From Parvibaculaceae bacterium (GTDB lineage Bacteria > Pseudomonadota > Alphaproteobacteria > Parvibaculales > Parvibaculaceae), in NCBI GenBank assembly GCA_028283765.1, contig JAPWJY010000008.1, positions 1,555,001-1,619,000 on the forward strand: DNA of 64,000 nt. Reading direction: 5' to 3'. A program made the position numbers and the translations under genes. Each line of letters opens with the position of its first letter. Position 1 is the stretch's first letter. The notes below the pieces were generated by a model that worked only from the letters and a program-made list of their open reading frames with translations, ran no database searches and was not told the DNA's origin. This document shows positions 54,518 to 64,000 of this stretch, piece after piece.

Positions 54518-56197
54518 CTATCTCTGTGCCTGTTGCCAATGGGGATGGAGCCATACCGGCGCCTCCTCCATCCGGGGCATCGCCTGCCCGCGGATCATGT
54601 CGCTCGCCTTTTCCGCGATCATGATCGTCGGCGCATTGGTGTTGCCGCTGACGATGGACGGCATGATCGAGGCGTCGACCACGCGCAGGCCGGTGAGGCC
54701 ATGCACCCGCAGCTCGCTATCCACCACCGACAATGGATCCGTGCTCGCGCCCATCTTGCAGGTTCCAACCGGATGATAGCAGGTTTCGATGGCCTTCTTC
54801 AGCCACTCGTCGATTTCATCGTCGCTCTGCACCTGCGGTCCGGGAAACAGTTCTTCCCCCCGATAAGAGTCAAAAGCGGGCTGCGCCAGGATTTCCCGCA
54901 CCAGCTTGACCGACTGGCGCAGATCCTCGCGATCGCGCGCATCGGCAAGATAGTTGAAGCAGATCGCCGGTGGCTGGGTCGGGTCGGCGGAGCGCGCCCG
55001 CACATAGCCGAGGCTTTTGGGGCGCATCAGGTCGATATGAACCTGATAGGCGTGCTCGGGCACCGTGTCGGCGGTGCCGGGGATCACGGCGAGCGACATC
55101 AGCGTCAGTTGCAGATCGGGATGCTCGATCCCGGCCCGGCTGCGGATGAAGGCCCCGGCCTCGAAATGGTTGGTCGCCGCATCGCCTGAGCTCGACAGGA
55201 ACCACTGGATGCCGGTCAGCCATTTGCGCGGCCCCCGGGTCACCGGATAGAGCGTAACCGGCAGCTTGCAGCGATGCTGGATCACGATGTCGGGATGATC
55301 GTTCAGATTCTCGCCGACGCCGGGCAGATGATGGGCGGGCTCGATGCCGACGCTGCGCAGATAGTCCGCGTCGCCGATGCCGGAGAGATGGAGAATCTGG
55401 GGCGTATTGATGGCCCCGCCCGAGAGGATCACTTCCTTATTGGCGAGAAACGTCTGCTTCGCGCCACGGACCGAGCAGACAACGCCCGTGGCGCGCGTGC
55501 CTTCCAGCAGCACGCGGTGGACCAGCGCGCCCGTTTCGATGGTAAGGTTGGGCCGGCCCTTCGCCTGCCCCAGATAGCCCCTTGCGGCGCTCCAGCGCTT
55601 GCCGTCACGGGTGGTGCGGTCCACCGGGCCGAAGCCCTCCTGCTGAGCCCCGTTGAAGTCGGGCGTATAGGGATAGCCCGCCTGAAGCCCCGCCTCGACG
55701 AAGGCCGTGCACAACGGCGAGCGGGAGATATCCGGCGAGGAAACATGAAGCGGCCCGTCGCCGCCATGCCAGTCGTCCGCGCCGCGCCCATAGCTTTCCG
55801 CCCGGCGGAAATAGGGCAGCACGTCGGCATAGCTCCAGCCGCCGCCCACGGTCTGGCCCCAGAGGTCGTAATCATTGGCATGGCCGCGGATATAGACCAT
55901 GCCGTTGATCGAGGAGGACCCGCCCAGCACCCGGCCCCTTGGATGGGTCAGCCGCCGGTTATCCAGATGCGGCTCGGGGTCCGAGACATAGGCCCAGTTG
56001 AAACGGTCCGACGACAGCAGCGAGCCGATCCCCATGGGCATGTGGATCTGCCAGCTTTTGTCCGCCGGGCCCGCTTCAAGCAGGAGCACACGGCAATCCT
56101 CGTCCTCGGTCAGGCGCGCGGCGAGCACGCATCCGGCCGAGCCCGCGCCGACGATGATGTAATCGTAGGCCGGGGCCGCCTCGTCAGCCTTGCTCAT
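54518..56197 (-). CDS. GMC-family oxidoreductase, choline-dehydrogenase-like
   Basis: 559 residues. FAD-binding motif [17 protein letters not shown], then the GMC blocks [18 protein letters not shown] and [11 protein letters not shown], and the C-terminal [11 protein letters not shown] with the active-site histidine followed by [18 protein letters not shown]. It oxidises an alcohol to an aldehyde or acid; choline, polyethylene glycol and other alcohols are all possible. ATG 56197 overlaps the Rieske stop (ATGA) and starts [13 protein letters not shown]; the open frame further upstream is Rieske sequence in another frame. Confidence 0.92.
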   Translation of the reverse strand: MSKADEAAPAYDYIIVGAGSAGCVLAARLTEDEDCRVLLLEAGPADKSWQIHMPMGIGSLLSSDRFNWAYVSDPEPHLDNRRLTHPRGRVLGGSSSINGMVYIRGHANDYDLWGQTVGGGWSYADVLPYFRRAESYGRGADDWHGGDGPLHVSSPDISRSPLCTAFVEAGLQAGYPYTPDFNGAQQEGFGPVDRTTRDGKRWSAARGYLGQAKGRPNLTIETGALVHRVLLEGTRATGVVCSVRGAKQTFLANKEVILSGGAINTPQILHLSGIGDADYLRSVGIEPAHHLPGVGENLNDHPDIVIQHRCKLPVTLYPVTRGPRKWLTGIQWFLSSSGDAATNHFEAGAFIRSRAGIEHPDLQLTLMSLAVIPGTADTVPEHAYQVHIDLMRPKSLGYVRARSADPTQPPAICFNYLADARDREDLRQSVKLVREILAQPAFDSYRGEELFPGPQVQSDDEIDEWLKKAIETCYHPVGTCKMGASTDPLSVVDSELRVHGLTGLRVVDASIMPSIVSGNTNAPTIMIAEKASDMIRGQAMPRMEEAPVWLHPHWQQAQR

Positions 56198-57351
56198 GCA
56201 CCATGCTCCGCGCCACGGATGGCCTGATAGCAGAGCTTGTGGAAATGGTGCACCAGATGCTCGCTGTAGCTGCTGCGCTCGGCGTCGATCAGGTAGCGGC
56301 CATGGGTGAAGCCGAACGAATGCAGCCCCTTCTGGTTGGAGACATTCAGTTGAATATCCTCCGGCCCGAGCTGCGTGTTCATCCACCTGATGGCGGCCTG
56401 GGTCAGTTCAGGCAACTCGCGCCCCTCGATCCCGTAATAACCGAACCGCAGCAGCGAGCGCTCGGGGTCGAGCGGGATCATGATGAAAGTCCCGATCATG
56501 TCCGTGTACGGAAACGAATAGAAGGTGGTGTTCGGCCACAGCCCGATGTTGAAGAACCAGGGCGTCTGGTAGGTCGCGTTCCCGATCTCCACCCCATAGG
56601 CATGGGTCGTCTCGCCCTTCGCCGGCGGGCCGATATAGGTCCACCAGTTGTCATGGCTGGTCAGGTCGTAGCCGCTGTAGTCGATCAGCGCGGCAAGCTC
56701 CTTGTGGACAGGCCCGGAGAGGTCGAAATGATAGCCTTCGATCGAGTTTTCCTGAATCACCTTCCAGTTGGCGTCGACGATCACGTCCACTTCCTCGATC
56801 AGCCGCAGGCGGTCGAGATCCGGCAGGAAACGGCGCATCTCGTCGAGCGCGCCCGGCACCATGTCGGCGACGGATTGCGCGTCGGAATCGAGATTGACGA
56901 AGACGAAGCCGCCGTAATTCTCGACCCGGACAGGTTTGAGGCCATAGTCCGCCTTGTTGAAGTTCTTCAGGCATTCCGTCCGGGGCGCGGCCTGAAGCGC
57001 GCCATCCATGGAATAGGCCCAGGCGTGATAGGCGCAGCGCACCAGCGCCGGGCTGAACTTGCCCCGGCGCTCCTCGACCAGCCGGTTGCCCCGGTGCTGG
57101 CAGACATTGTGGAAGGCGTAAATCTTGCCGTCCCGGTCCCGGGTCGCGATCACGCTCTGCTCGAAAATGTCCTGGGTAAGGAAACTGCCGGGCGTCGCCA
57201 GTTCGCTTTCATGGCCGATCATGTGCCATGACTTGAAAAAGATGTCCTTCTTTTCGGCGTCGAAGATTTTCTGGTCGTAGAAAAAATGGGCGGGCAAGGA
57301 ATAGGCTTCCTCGGCATCCTGCTCGTCCCAGGCGCGGCTGATCTGCGGCAC
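56194..57351 (-). CDS. Rieske non-haem iron oxygenase, large (alpha) subunit
   Basis: 385 residues. The Rieske [2Fe-2S] site is CQHRGNR ... CAYHAWAYS. The catalytic domain has ENSIEGYHFDLSGPVH, with the histidine pair of the iron site, and an acidic residue in GPEDIQLNVSNQ. It resembles the group that includes choline- and betaine-type monooxygenases as well as aromatic dioxygenases. No reductase or small subunit gene is in the operon, so it must borrow electrons. ATG 57351 is the family start; divergent from a GlxA-type regulator. Confidence 0.9.
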   Translation of the reverse strand: MPQISRAWDEQDAEEAYSLPAHFFYDQKIFDAEKKDIFFKSWHMIGHESELATPGSFLTQDIFEQSVIATRDRDGKIYAFHNVCQHRGNRLVEERRGKFSPALVRCAYHAWAYSMDGALQAAPRTECLKNFNKADYGLKPVRVENYGGFVFVNLDSDAQSVADMVPGALDEMRRFLPDLDRLRLIEEVDVIVDANWKVIQENSIEGYHFDLSGPVHKELAALIDYSGYDLTSHDNWWTYIGPPAKGETTHAYGVEIGNATYQTPWFFNIGLWPNTTFYSFPYTDMIGTFIMIPLDPERSLLRFGYYGIEGRELPELTQAAIRWMNTQLGPEDIQLNVSNQKGLHSFGFTHGRYLIDAERSSYSEHLVHHFHKLCYQAIRGAEHGA

Positions 57352-57457
57352 GGGCTATCCTCATTGTTCGGGGGCCAGCAAGGTTTTTAGCCTTGCTCAT
57401 GGGGATAATCTTGCGGAGGGCAGAGGAACCGGACATGATTAAAAACGACAAACTTAA

Positions 57458-57488
57458 GACGCTTTTTATATGGATCGCAAAAAGCGCC
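57458..57488. promoter_or_regulatory. Inverted repeat in the Rieske/regulator divergent promoter
   Basis: GACGCTTTTT (57458-57467) and AAAAAGCGCC (57479-57488) pair in nine of ten positions around an eleven-base spacer. It lies 34 bases before the GlxA-type regulator gene and 107 before the Rieske gene, so it is a plausible operator for that regulator. Confidence 0.55.
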
Positions 57489-57521
57489 GTTTAATTTTCA
57501 GGACCGGCGGGACAGCGCGGC

Positions 57522-58535
57522 ATGGCGGCACATAAAATCGGTTTCCTGCTCCTGCCGGACTTCTCTCATCTGGGCCTCGCCCTTGCCGTCGAACCGCTGT
57601 TCATCGCCAACTGGCTGACGCAGGACAAAATCTTTGAATGGTCCCTGATTTCACCTGACGGCAAGCCGGTGCGGGCCAGCAACGGCATGAAGACGGCGGC
57701 CGACAGTTCGCTCGCCACGGCGGAGTTTCCCGGCACGCTGTTCGTGGTGGCGAGTTTCACCCCCAAGGAACATGCGAAAAACCGGGATGTGACCCGCTGG
57801 CTGCGCCGGCTTGCCCGTTTCGGCGTGGAAATGGGCGGCATCGAGACGGGATCGGAGCTTCTGGCCGCGGCGGGCCTTCTTGATGGCCATGAGGCCGCCG
57901 CCCACTGGGACAATCTCAAGGGTTTTCAGGAGCGCTATCCCGACGTCGCGGCCTCGACGCTTCTCTACACCATGGGCCGCAACCGGCTGACCTGCGCCGG
58001 GGCCACCTCGATTCTGGACATGATGCTCGCCTGGATGGCCGAGCGCATCGCGCCCGACCTCGCCGCCGACGTGGCCCGGCACATGCTCGTGACCCAGGTG
58101 CGCGACGCCACCGGCTGGCAGGGCGTCGCCCCGGACGACGGCAACCGCCGCACGGTCCCCTCAGCGATAGAAAAGGCGCTCGCCGTCATGCAGCAGTCCA
58201 TCGAAGAGCCACAGTCTGGCGAACCTTTGTCGTGCGAGGAAATCGCCGGGGAAACCGGCCTGTCGCTGCGCCAGTTGCAACGGCAGTTCCGGCAGCATTT
58301 CAACCGGACCATCATCCAGCATTACACCCGGATCAGGCTGGCGAAAGCCCATCAGCTTCTCCAGCAGACCGACCTCACCGTGACGGAGGTGGCGCTGGGT
58401 TCAGGCTTCGGCTCGGTCGAAAATTTCTCGCGCCTCTACCGCCGCCAGTTCGGCTGCCCGCCAAGCCATGGATCGCCGCCAGTCCACAACGGCTCCCGTG
58501 TTCAGATCCTGACCCAGCGCGGATTCGCAATGTAA
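57522..58535 (+). CDS. GlxA-type AraC family regulator with DJ-1/PfpI sensor domain
   Basis: 337 residues. An N-terminal class I glutamine-amidotransferase-like (DJ-1/PfpI) domain (IGFLLLPDFSHLGLALA, MGGIETGSELLAAAGLL, with no nucleophilic cysteine at the usual elbow) and a C-terminal AraC HTH (LSCEEIAGETGLSLRQLQRQ, TVTEVALGSGFGSVENFSR). This is the architecture of GbdR, CdhR and ArgR, which control quaternary-amine and arginine catabolism. Divergent from the Rieske-GMC-aldolase operon, it is its probable regulator. Confidence 0.88.
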   Translation: MAAHKIGFLLLPDFSHLGLALAVEPLFIANWLTQDKIFEWSLISPDGKPVRASNGMKTAADSSLATAEFPGTLFVVASFTPKEHAKNRDVTRWLRRLARFGVEMGGIETGSELLAAAGLLDGHEAAAHWDNLKGFQERYPDVAASTLLYTMGRNRLTCAGATSILDMMLAWMAERIAPDLAADVARHMLVTQVRDATGWQGVAPDDGNRRTVPSAIEKALAVMQQSIEEPQSGEPLSCEEIAGETGLSLRQLQRQFRQHFNRTIIQHYTRIRLAKAHQLLQQTDLTVTEVALGSGFGSVENFSRLYRRQFGCPPSHGSPPVHNGSRVQILTQRGFAM

Positions 58536-58539
58536 TTTA

Positions 58540-58616
<77 letters not shown>

Positions 58617-58703
58617 TCTGGGCCATGGAGGGCGCGCGCCCGGAGCGGCGTGAGGACACTCTTGTGATGACGGATCGCTATGGACGGCGCCTGAGGCGTC
58701 CGC

Positions 58704-59012
58704 TCAATGCGTCCACTGGCCGATCCGGTCGGCCTTGAAATTATCGGCATAGGCCTTGAGCGTATTTTTCGGCTCGGCCGGTTCGAAAAGCTGGAAATCG
58801 ATGCCGTATTTCCCGGCATAGGCGATGGCTTCTTCCCTGGTGTCGAAGCGCAGCGTGATTTGCTGGTTCATGTCGCCCGAACTCGTCCAGCCCATCAGCG
58901 GATCGATGGCCTTGGCGGCGGCCGGCTCGAAATCCAGCACCCATTTTTTGGTCTTGGCCCGGCCGGACTGCATTGCGGTCTTCGCAGGCTTGTAAATGCG
59001 GGCGCGCGCCAT
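58704..59012 (-). CDS. NDUFS4-like accessory subunit of respiratory complex I
   Basis: 102 residues. ARIYKPAKTAMQSG, KKWVLDFEP, DPLMGWTSSGDMNQQITLRF and EEAIAYAGKYGI are the blocks of the ETC complex I subunit family (NDUFS4, 18 kDa), found in alphaproteobacteria and mitochondria. It stabilises the peripheral arm of NADH:ubiquinone oxidoreductase. The ATG at 59012 has AGAGG upstream (a TTG precedes it). It stands alone, not with a nuo operon. Confidence 0.93.
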   Translation of the reverse strand: MARARIYKPAKTAMQSGRAKTKKWVLDFEPAAAKAIDPLMGWTSSGDMNQQITLRFDTREEAIAYAGKYGIDFQLFEPAEPKNTLKAYADNFKADRIGQWTH

Positions 59013-59202
59013 CAAATAACCTCTAGGTCGCAGACTGGTCCAAATTGGACTTTATATCGCCCAACTACGGACCCAATTGCAAGCTAAGTCGTTACGACAA
59101 CGATGATAAGCGTTGTCACAGGGGGTTATCGCGGCTGTCACCCGACCGTTGCGTGAATGCCCTAAACAGAACCAGAGCATCCAAGGACGAGGAGGTCCCA
59201 AA

Positions 59203-59409
59203 ATGACACATTTCCTCGACGAGCGGGCGGCAACAACCCTGCTCCGTAATCACGGCTTCAATAATCTCGATATTGAATGCGTGCTGGATCTTACCGGGTC
59301 TGTATCGCACCAGGGTGCGGACCGCTGGGCGAGCGACAAAATCGAACGCATCGCCAAGCGGGCCTACTGGCTGGGCAAACGGGAACTGGCCCCCGAGGTA
59401 TGCTGCTAG
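59203..59409 (+). CDS. Small protein of unknown function
   Basis: 68 residues, starting MTHFLDERAATTLLRNHG. GGAGG (59191-59195) lies seven bases before ATG 59203, a strong start; the open frame upstream (to 59113) is probably untranslated. It has a His/Asp-rich middle (SVSHQGADRWASDKIERI) and a C-terminal VCC. No family is recognised. It converges with the ABC ATPase gene after 30 bases. Confidence 0.6.
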   Translation: MTHFLDERAATTLLRNHGFNNLDIECVLDLTGSVSHQGADRWASDKIERIAKRAYWLGKRELAPEVCC

Positions 59410-59439
59410 GGGTTCCCCAGTCTCTGGCCGGATTTTGTC

Positions 59440-60786
59440 TCAGGTCGGGTTTTCCAGATTGAACAGACGCGAGTTTTCGTCATAGGCGAAAAGTTCGGCA
59501 AACCGTCCCCATGAAATCGCCACGCGGAGCGTCTGCTCCGCGCGGTCTTCCGACATGGCGTCTTCCAGTTCCTCGGCGAACCGGGAGAAGGAGGCCTGAT
59601 GTCCGGGGCGCTCGTCGAGAACCCGGCGGATATGCGTGACGAGCGGCACATGGGCGATCATGGCCTCGGCGAACAGGCGCTTGCGCTCATTGGTTTCGGA
59701 TTCACCGAACAGGCGCCCCGTCTCCGTCAGGCTGATGTCGCCGCCCTCGACCACCGCGAATCTCAGCAACTGCAAGGCCTCCGCGATCGGAAACAGTTCG
59801 TCCGTCGCCATCTGCATGTCATCAGCCAGCGCAGGCAGGTCGGCGCGTCCCAGATAGGGCTCGATGGCCAGCGCCTCGATCAGGCCGGAGAGCCGGTTGG
59901 TGGAAACGCGCGGCAGTTCCATCGAAAGCGGATGAGACGGATGCGCCTCGCTGCGGGCGGCATGGGCGGCGGAAGGCTTCTCCCCGGTTGTCATGAGACC
60001 GTAAATATCGTCCACAAGGCTTTGAAATGTCGGATCAAACCGGTTCCGAGGTTGCGTCAGATCGACCTTCACCTCCGCCCTCACCCGGCCAGGGTTCGAT
60101 CCCAGCACCAGGATGCGGTCGCACATCAGCACTGCCTCCTCGATGTTGTGGGTGACGAGCAGGATGGATTTGATCGGCATCTTGCCTTCGACCCACAGGT
60201 CGAGCAGGTCCGTGCGCAGAGTTTCGGCCGTCAGCACGTCCAGCGCCGAGAATGGTTCGTCCATCAGCAATATGTCGGGATGGACCACAAGGCCGCGGGC
60301 CAGCCCGACGCGCTGGCGCATGCCGCCGGAAAGCTCCTTGGGAAACGCGCTTTCAAACCCGTCCAGCCCGATCATGTCGATCGCGGCGAGCGCGCGCTGA
60401 TGCGCCTCCTCCTCGGGAATGTGATGTGCATCGAGGCCGAGGCGCACATTCTCCAGCACCGTCAGCCAGGGAAAGAGGGCAAAGGTCTGGAACACCATGG
60501 CGATCCCGCGCGTCGGGCCCTCTATGGGCGCGCCCTTGAATTTGAGGTCGCCGGAGGTGGGCGCGGTCAGTCCCGCGATCGCGCGCAGGAGCGTCGATTT
60601 GCCAGACCCCGAGCGCCCCAGCAGGCCGACGATTTCCCCCTCCTTGAGGATCATGCTCACATCGTCGAGCACCACCAGTTCGCTCTGGTTGCCGCTCCGC
60701 TTGAAGGTCTGGCGCAGATGGCTCACATCGAGCACATGCTGACGCGCCTCTTCAAGGGCCTGCATTTGCGTGGTCGATAGGCTCAT
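59440..60786 (-). CDS. ABC transporter ATP-binding protein with C-terminal AAA-associated domain
   Basis: 448 residues. The NitT/TauT-type ATPase has Walker [14 protein letters not shown]-loop [14 protein letters not shown], signature [15 protein letters not shown], Walker [13 protein letters not shown] and H-loop VTHN. After about residue 290 a C-terminal domain ([18 protein letters not shown] ... [20 protein letters not shown]) matches the AAA-associated C-terminal domain seen in some nitrate/taurine-like ATPases, whose role may be regulatory. GAGGAGG upstream fixes ATG 60786. The permease gene is 20 bases upstream. Confidence 0.92.
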   Translation of the reverse strand: MSLSTTQMQALEEARQHVLDVSHLRQTFKRSGNQSELVVLDDVSMILKEGEIVGLLGRSGSGKSTLLRAIAGLTAPTSGDLKFKGAPIEGPTRGIAMVFQTFALFPWLTVLENVRLGLDAHHIPEEEAHQRALAAIDMIGLDGFESAFPKELSGGMRQRVGLARGLVVHPDILLMDEPFSALDVLTAETLRTDLLDLWVEGKMPIKSILLVTHNIEEAVLMCDRILVLGSNPGRVRAEVKVDLTQPRNRFDPTFQSLVDDIYGLMTTGEKPSAAHAARSEAHPSHPLSMELPRVSTNRLSGLIEALAIEPYLGRADLPALADDMQMATDELFPIAEALQLLRFAVVEGGDISLTETGRLFGESETNERKRLFAEAMIAHVPLVTHIRRVLDERPGHQASFSRFAEELEDAMSEDRAEQTLRVAISWGRFAELFAYDENSRLFNLENPT

Positions 60787-60806
60787 GAAACCTCCTCTTG
60801 ACCCGT

Positions 60807-62561
60807 TCAGGTCAGACGCAGACGGCGCTCGGCGTAATTGCTGAGCGGCCGCCACAGGATACGGTTGAACAGGGTGACAAAGATCGCCATCACGGTGATG
60901 CCGAGCACAATGCGCGGATAGTCGCCAGCCAGCGTCGCCCGGGCAATGTAGGAGCCGAGCCCCTGGGCCTCCAGCCGCGTGTCGCCCCAGCTCACCAGTT
61001 CCGCCACCATGCTCGCGTTCCAGCAGCCGCCCGACGCTGTGATGGCCCCGGTCAGGAAATAGGTGAAGACGCCGGGCAGCATCACCTTGCGCCACCAGTT
61101 GACCCCGCGTACCCGGAACGAGGCCGCCGCCTCCTTCAGATCGCCGGGAAAGGCGCTGGCGCCCGCAATAACGTTGAACAGAATGTACCATTGCGCGCCG
61201 AGGATCATCAGCGGGCTCAGCCAGACATTCGGGTTGAGATGGAAATGAAGGATACCGACGACGACGACCGGAAACAGCAGGTTCGCCGGAAAGGCGGCGA
61301 GAAACTGGGTGACAGGCTGGAGCGCGCGCGACAGCTTCGGATGAAGCCCGATCCAGATGCCGAGCGGAACCCAGAAGACCGAGGCGAGTATGATCAGCAC
61401 CACGACCCGCGCGAGCGTGTAAAAGCCATACCGGATGGAAAGAAGAATGTCCCCGGTGCCGATGGAGCCCGCCATCTCCTTGTAAAGCGCGTAAAACCCG
61501 AAACCGGTGGCGATGGCTACACAGCCCCACCACACCGTCACGCCCACATATCGGCCGGCTGTCCGCACCCCCTCGCCGCTCACCCGGGACGGCAAGGTCA
61601 GGGAGCCGGAGAGCGGCTCAAGGCGGGCCAGGGTCACGCTGTTCACCATGGCGATGAAGGGCCGGACCGCATAGGCGACGAGACGGCCCCGGCGCAACAG
61701 CAGCAGCACCCACGGATCGTCGTCGCCCAGATCGTCCCCCTGCTCCGATTTGAACCGCCGGGACCAGGCCACGAGGGGGCGGAACAGAAGCTGGTCATAG
61801 GCCATGATGACGACCAGCATGGCGAGAATCGCATAGCCGATGGCGGGCAGGTTCCGCTGCCCGATCGCCAGCGCCACATAGGAGCCGATGCCGGGCAGCG
61901 TGATCGTGGTCTTGCCGACGGATATGGCCTCGGACGCCACGATGAAGAACCAGCTTCCCGACATGGACATCATCATGTTCCAGACGAGCCCCGGCATGGC
62001 GAAGGGCACCTCCAGCCGCCAGAAACGCTGCCAGGTGGTCTGGCCGAAGGCGCGGGACGCCTCGTCGAGATCGCGCGGCACGTTGCGCAGCGACTGGTAG
62101 AGGCTGAACGCCATGTTCCAGGCCTGCGCCGTGAAAATGGCGAAGACGGCCGCGCACTCCGCTCCCAGCACGCTGCCCGGAAACAGCGCCATGAACGCGG
62201 TGACGGTGAAGGAAAGAAAGCCAAGTACCGGAACGGATTGAAGAATATCCAGTATGGGGATCAGGACGCGCTCGGCCTGACGGCTCTTGGCCGCCGCCGT
62301 CGCATAGATGAAGGTGAAGATCAGCGAGGCGACCAGCGCCGCCATCATCCGCAAGGTGGTGCGCAACGCATATTGCGGCAGCATGGCCGGATCGAGGCTG
62401 ATATTGGCGACCTGCACGGTTTCCAGCGGCGCATTGAGCTGCCGGGCCCCGAAGGTAATGGAGGTCAGGGTACCCACGACCAGACAAAGAGCGACGATAT
62501 CCCATACGTTCGGCAGAACGCGCAGGCGGCGGCCAACTGAAATGACAGCGCTATCGGGCAT
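60807..62561 (-). CDS. ABC transporter permease with two fused BPD_transp_1 domains
   Basis: 584 residues, about twelve membrane segments. Two permease halves, each with an EAA-like coupling loop: the first [20 protein letters not shown] (about 155-180) and the second [20 protein letters not shown] (about 475-500). Both halves are of the NitT/TauT type, so this one chain could build the whole membrane part. No periplasmic binding protein is in the window. Substrate unknown; nitrate, sulfonate and related small anions are common for the family. Confidence 0.9.
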   Translation of the reverse strand: MPDSAVISVGRRLRVLPNVWDIVALCLVVGTLTSITFGARQLNAPLETVQVANISLDPAMLPQYALRTTLRMMAALVASLIFTFIYATAAAKSRQAERVLIPILDILQSVPVLGFLSFTVTAFMALFPGSVLGAECAAVFAIFTAQAWNMAFSLYQSLRNVPRDLDEASRAFGQTTWQRFWRLEVPFAMPGLVWNMMMSMSGSWFFIVASEAISVGKTTITLPGIGSYVALAIGQRNLPAIGYAILAMLVVIMAYDQLLFRPLVAWSRRFKSEQGDDLGDDDPWVLLLLRRGRLVAYAVRPFIAMVNSVTLARLEPLSGSLTLPSRVSGEGVRTAGRYVGVTVWWGCVAIATGFGFYALYKEMAGSIGTGDILLSIRYGFYTLARVVVLIILASVFWVPLGIWIGLHPKLSRALQPVTQFLAAFPANLLFPVVVVGILHFHLNPNVWLSPLMILGAQWYILFNVIAGASAFPGDLKEAAASFRVRGVNWWRKVMLPGVFTYFLTGAITASGGCWNASMVAELVSWGDTRLEAQGLGSYIARATLAGDYPRIVLGITVMAIFVTLFNRILWRPLSNYAERRLRLT

Positions 62562-62991
62562 GAGCCTCCCTCATCTTCATTGCCGAAAGGCTTTCCCGAA
62601 CAAGGTAGTAGAAGAATGTCTAGCACAGTTGGCCGCTTTGGAAACATGCCGTCACGAAGCTTTTCCAGGGCGATTTTCCGCGCCCCGGACAAATCGCGAA
62701 GGTTGGACGCCACCCCCGGATCAGGACCGCTCCGCATATCTGATCATGTGCCGCCCAATGTCTTTCCGGCACAACATCATATTTCAAAATATATAACATA
62801 TACAATTACTTATATTTATATCATGATAATCTAGATTATATTCTGCATATGCCCGCTCCAGTAGTTATCGATAAATATTTATTTCAATTTAATAATGTAA
62901 AAATGGACATAAGGAATGGCCTTCTCCTGCCGGGCTCCTTACTATCGCTCTTCGGGTTAAACCAGCGAGCATAATAAAAGGCGCGGCTATA
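62562..62991. other. Gene-free AT-rich region with a palindrome
   Basis: The 430 bases contain a strongly AT-rich part (about 62770-62900) with the perfect 14-base palindrome ATAATCTAGATTAT at 62826-62839. The region holds the divergent promoters of the permease gene and the PAS-GGDEF gene. No RNA gene or short gene was recognised. Confidence 0.55.
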
Positions 62992-64000
62992 ATGGGGGAA
63001 GCCACACCGCCGGCATGGCTGGAGTGGGTCAAGGCGCCCCTCCTGTTGCTGTCGGCGAACAGCATGGACAGGCAGGAGAGCAAAACGGGCGCGAGTGAGC
63101 CCGTTGTCCTGTCCGCCAACATGGCGGCCCGGCAATTATTTGAAATCAAAGATGATTTTTTCCCCCAGCCGCTCTCCTTGCTTTTTACCGAACGCACCTG
63201 CCGGCAATTAGCTCCCCTCCTGATTCCGCACGGTAGCGGCGCTCATCAGGCTTTCCCCTTCGAAATCACGTCCGCTTACACGCCCGAGGGAAAGCCGCCG
63301 ATCCAGATTCTGGTTCAGGGCACCCCGGTGGATATGGGGTCCGCAGACTGGCTCCTGACCATCTCCAGAACGTGGCAAACATCAACATCCCTGAACAACG
63401 CCATGATTTCTCAACAAAATATTATCGAGGCTCTCAATTTTATGCCGGTCGCCGTTGAGATTTATGATCGCGACCTGAAAGAAATTTTCTCCAATGACCA
63501 TTCTGACCGGATGTTTGGCTATGGCCCCGGGGAGGTCTCCGGACTGGACGACTGGTGGGAGCTCGGTTACCCGGACCCGGAATACAGGCAACTCGCCCGC
63601 AAGGCCTGGTACGACGCCATGGACACATCACGGGCGACCAACCATGAAATCCTGATGAAGGATTGGGTCGTCGCCTGCAAGGATGGCACCAGCAAAATAA
63701 TCCAGTTCAGATACAGGTCGATCGGAGACCTGCATGTCTTTGTTTTCTGGGATATTTCAGAACAACGAAGACTGGAGGAAAATCTGCGCCAGCTGGCGAA
63801 TACGGACACGCTGACCGGCCTCTTCAACCGGCGCAGCTTTTTCGAGCGGCTGGCCCTGTCGCTGGAGAATGCAAAGACGTCCGGCATACCCGTGTCGCTG
63901 ATGATGCTCGATCTCGATCACTTCAAATCCGTAAACGACATCCATGGCCACAGCGCGGGTGACGCGACGCTCCGTGAAGTCGCCCGGCGATGCCAGAAGC
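62992..64000 (+). CDS. PAS-GGDEF signalling protein, N-terminal part (cut by the window edge)
   Basis: Open from ATG 62992 (MGEATPPAWLEWVK) to the right edge, 336 residues so far. About residues 15-130 look like a first PAS-like domain; NIIEALNFMPVAVEIYDRDL opens a PAS domain ending VFVFWDISEQRRL, and LANTDTLTGLFNRRSFFERL begins a GGDEF domain with the nucleotide-binding DLDHFKSVNDIHGHSAGD. The GGDEF active site and any further domain lie outside. It probably makes c-di-GMP. Only a weak AAGG ribosome site precedes the ATG. Confidence 0.85.
   Translation, partial: MGEATPPAWLEWVKAPLLLLSANSMDRQESKTGASEPVVLSANMAARQLFEIKDDFFPQPLSLLFTERTCRQLAPLLIPHGSGAHQAFPFEITSAYTPEGKPPIQILVQGTPVDMGSADWLLTISRTWQTSTSLNNAMISQQNIIEALNFMPVAVEIYDRDLKEIFSNDHSDRMFGYGPGEVSGLDDWWELGYPDPEYRQLARKAWYDAMDTSRATNHEILMKDWVVACKDGTSKIIQFRYRSIGDLHVFVFWDISEQRRLEENLRQLANTDTLTGLFNRRSFFERLALSLENAKTSGIPVSLMMLDLDHFKSVNDIHGHSAGDATLREVARRCQK

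Noticed and set aside
60798-62540. 580-codon plus-strand open frame
   Set aside because: Antisense to the double permease; hydrophilic low-complexity translation typical of shadows.

Overview
The window is high-GC chromosomal DNA from an alphaproteobacterium. The evidence is the trpGDC-moaC-moeA-lexA gene order, a direct-repeat GAAC-N7-GAAC LexA box, the rlpA-dac-tmk-holB-metG-tatD cluster, an NDUFS4-type complex I accessory subunit and many TonB/DUF1302/GMC-type catabolic genes. The genus cannot be fixed from sequence alone; a metabolically versatile, sphingomonad- or rhodospirillalean-like bacterium fits. No rRNA, CRISPR array, transposase or integrase was seen. Both window edges cut genes (trpE on the left, a PAS-GGDEF gene on the right).

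Layout. 1-7.2 kb: tryptophan biosynthesis (trpE end, trpG, trpD, trpC), a LysE-type exporter in the same operon, molybdopterin genes moaC and moeA, then lexA behind its own SOS box; a divergent polysaccharide deacetylase gene lies antisense between trpE and trpG. 7.2-12.1 kb: a DEAD-box RNA helicase with a long structured leader, an IclR regulator and a D-aminoacylase-type amidohydrolase. 12.3-16.9 kb: a Fur-box-preceded iron operon (TonB siderophore receptor, DUF3649, PepSY reductase, DUF3325). 17.0-21.6 kb: a crotonase, a small ferredoxin-like protein and a probable copper operon (DUF2946, YcnI/DUF1775, TonB receptor). 21.6-27.2 kb: a PAS-PAS-GGDEF-EAL gene with an apparent N-terminal frameshift, and a single-chain biotin-dependent acyl-CoA carboxylase.

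27.3-36.6 kb: the housekeeping run rlpA, D,D-carboxypeptidase, tmk, M23-family protein, holB, metG, tatD and a PhnP-like hydrolase, all on the minus strand. 36.8-38.3 kb: an MFS exporter, then tRNA-Ser(TGA). Directly behind the tRNA lies an AT-richer patch (38.45-40.5 kb) with a TMEM175-type channel gene and an HNH_5 nuclease gene; it looks acquired. 40.7-42.7 kb: arsR-arsC-arsB behind a perfect inverted repeat. 42.7-51.2 kb: a loose group of oxidoreductases (three SDRs, a 3-hydroxyisobutyrate-dehydrogenase-like enzyme, an FMN reductase, a GFA-family protein), two AraC regulators, a secreted unknown and an FUSC exporter.

51.4-58.5 kb: a probable catabolic locus with a DUF1302 outer-membrane protein and a class II aldolase / GMC dehydrogenase / Rieske oxygenase operon, divergent from a GlxA-type AraC regulator with an inverted repeat between them. 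This is the best candidate for an undescribed pathway; a quaternary-amine or other small polar substrate is only a guess from family resemblance. 58.5-64 kb: tRNA-Arg(TCT), a complex I accessory subunit, a small unknown protein, a NitT/TauT-like ABC transporter whose permease is two domains fused in one chain, and the start of a diguanylate cyclase-type gene.
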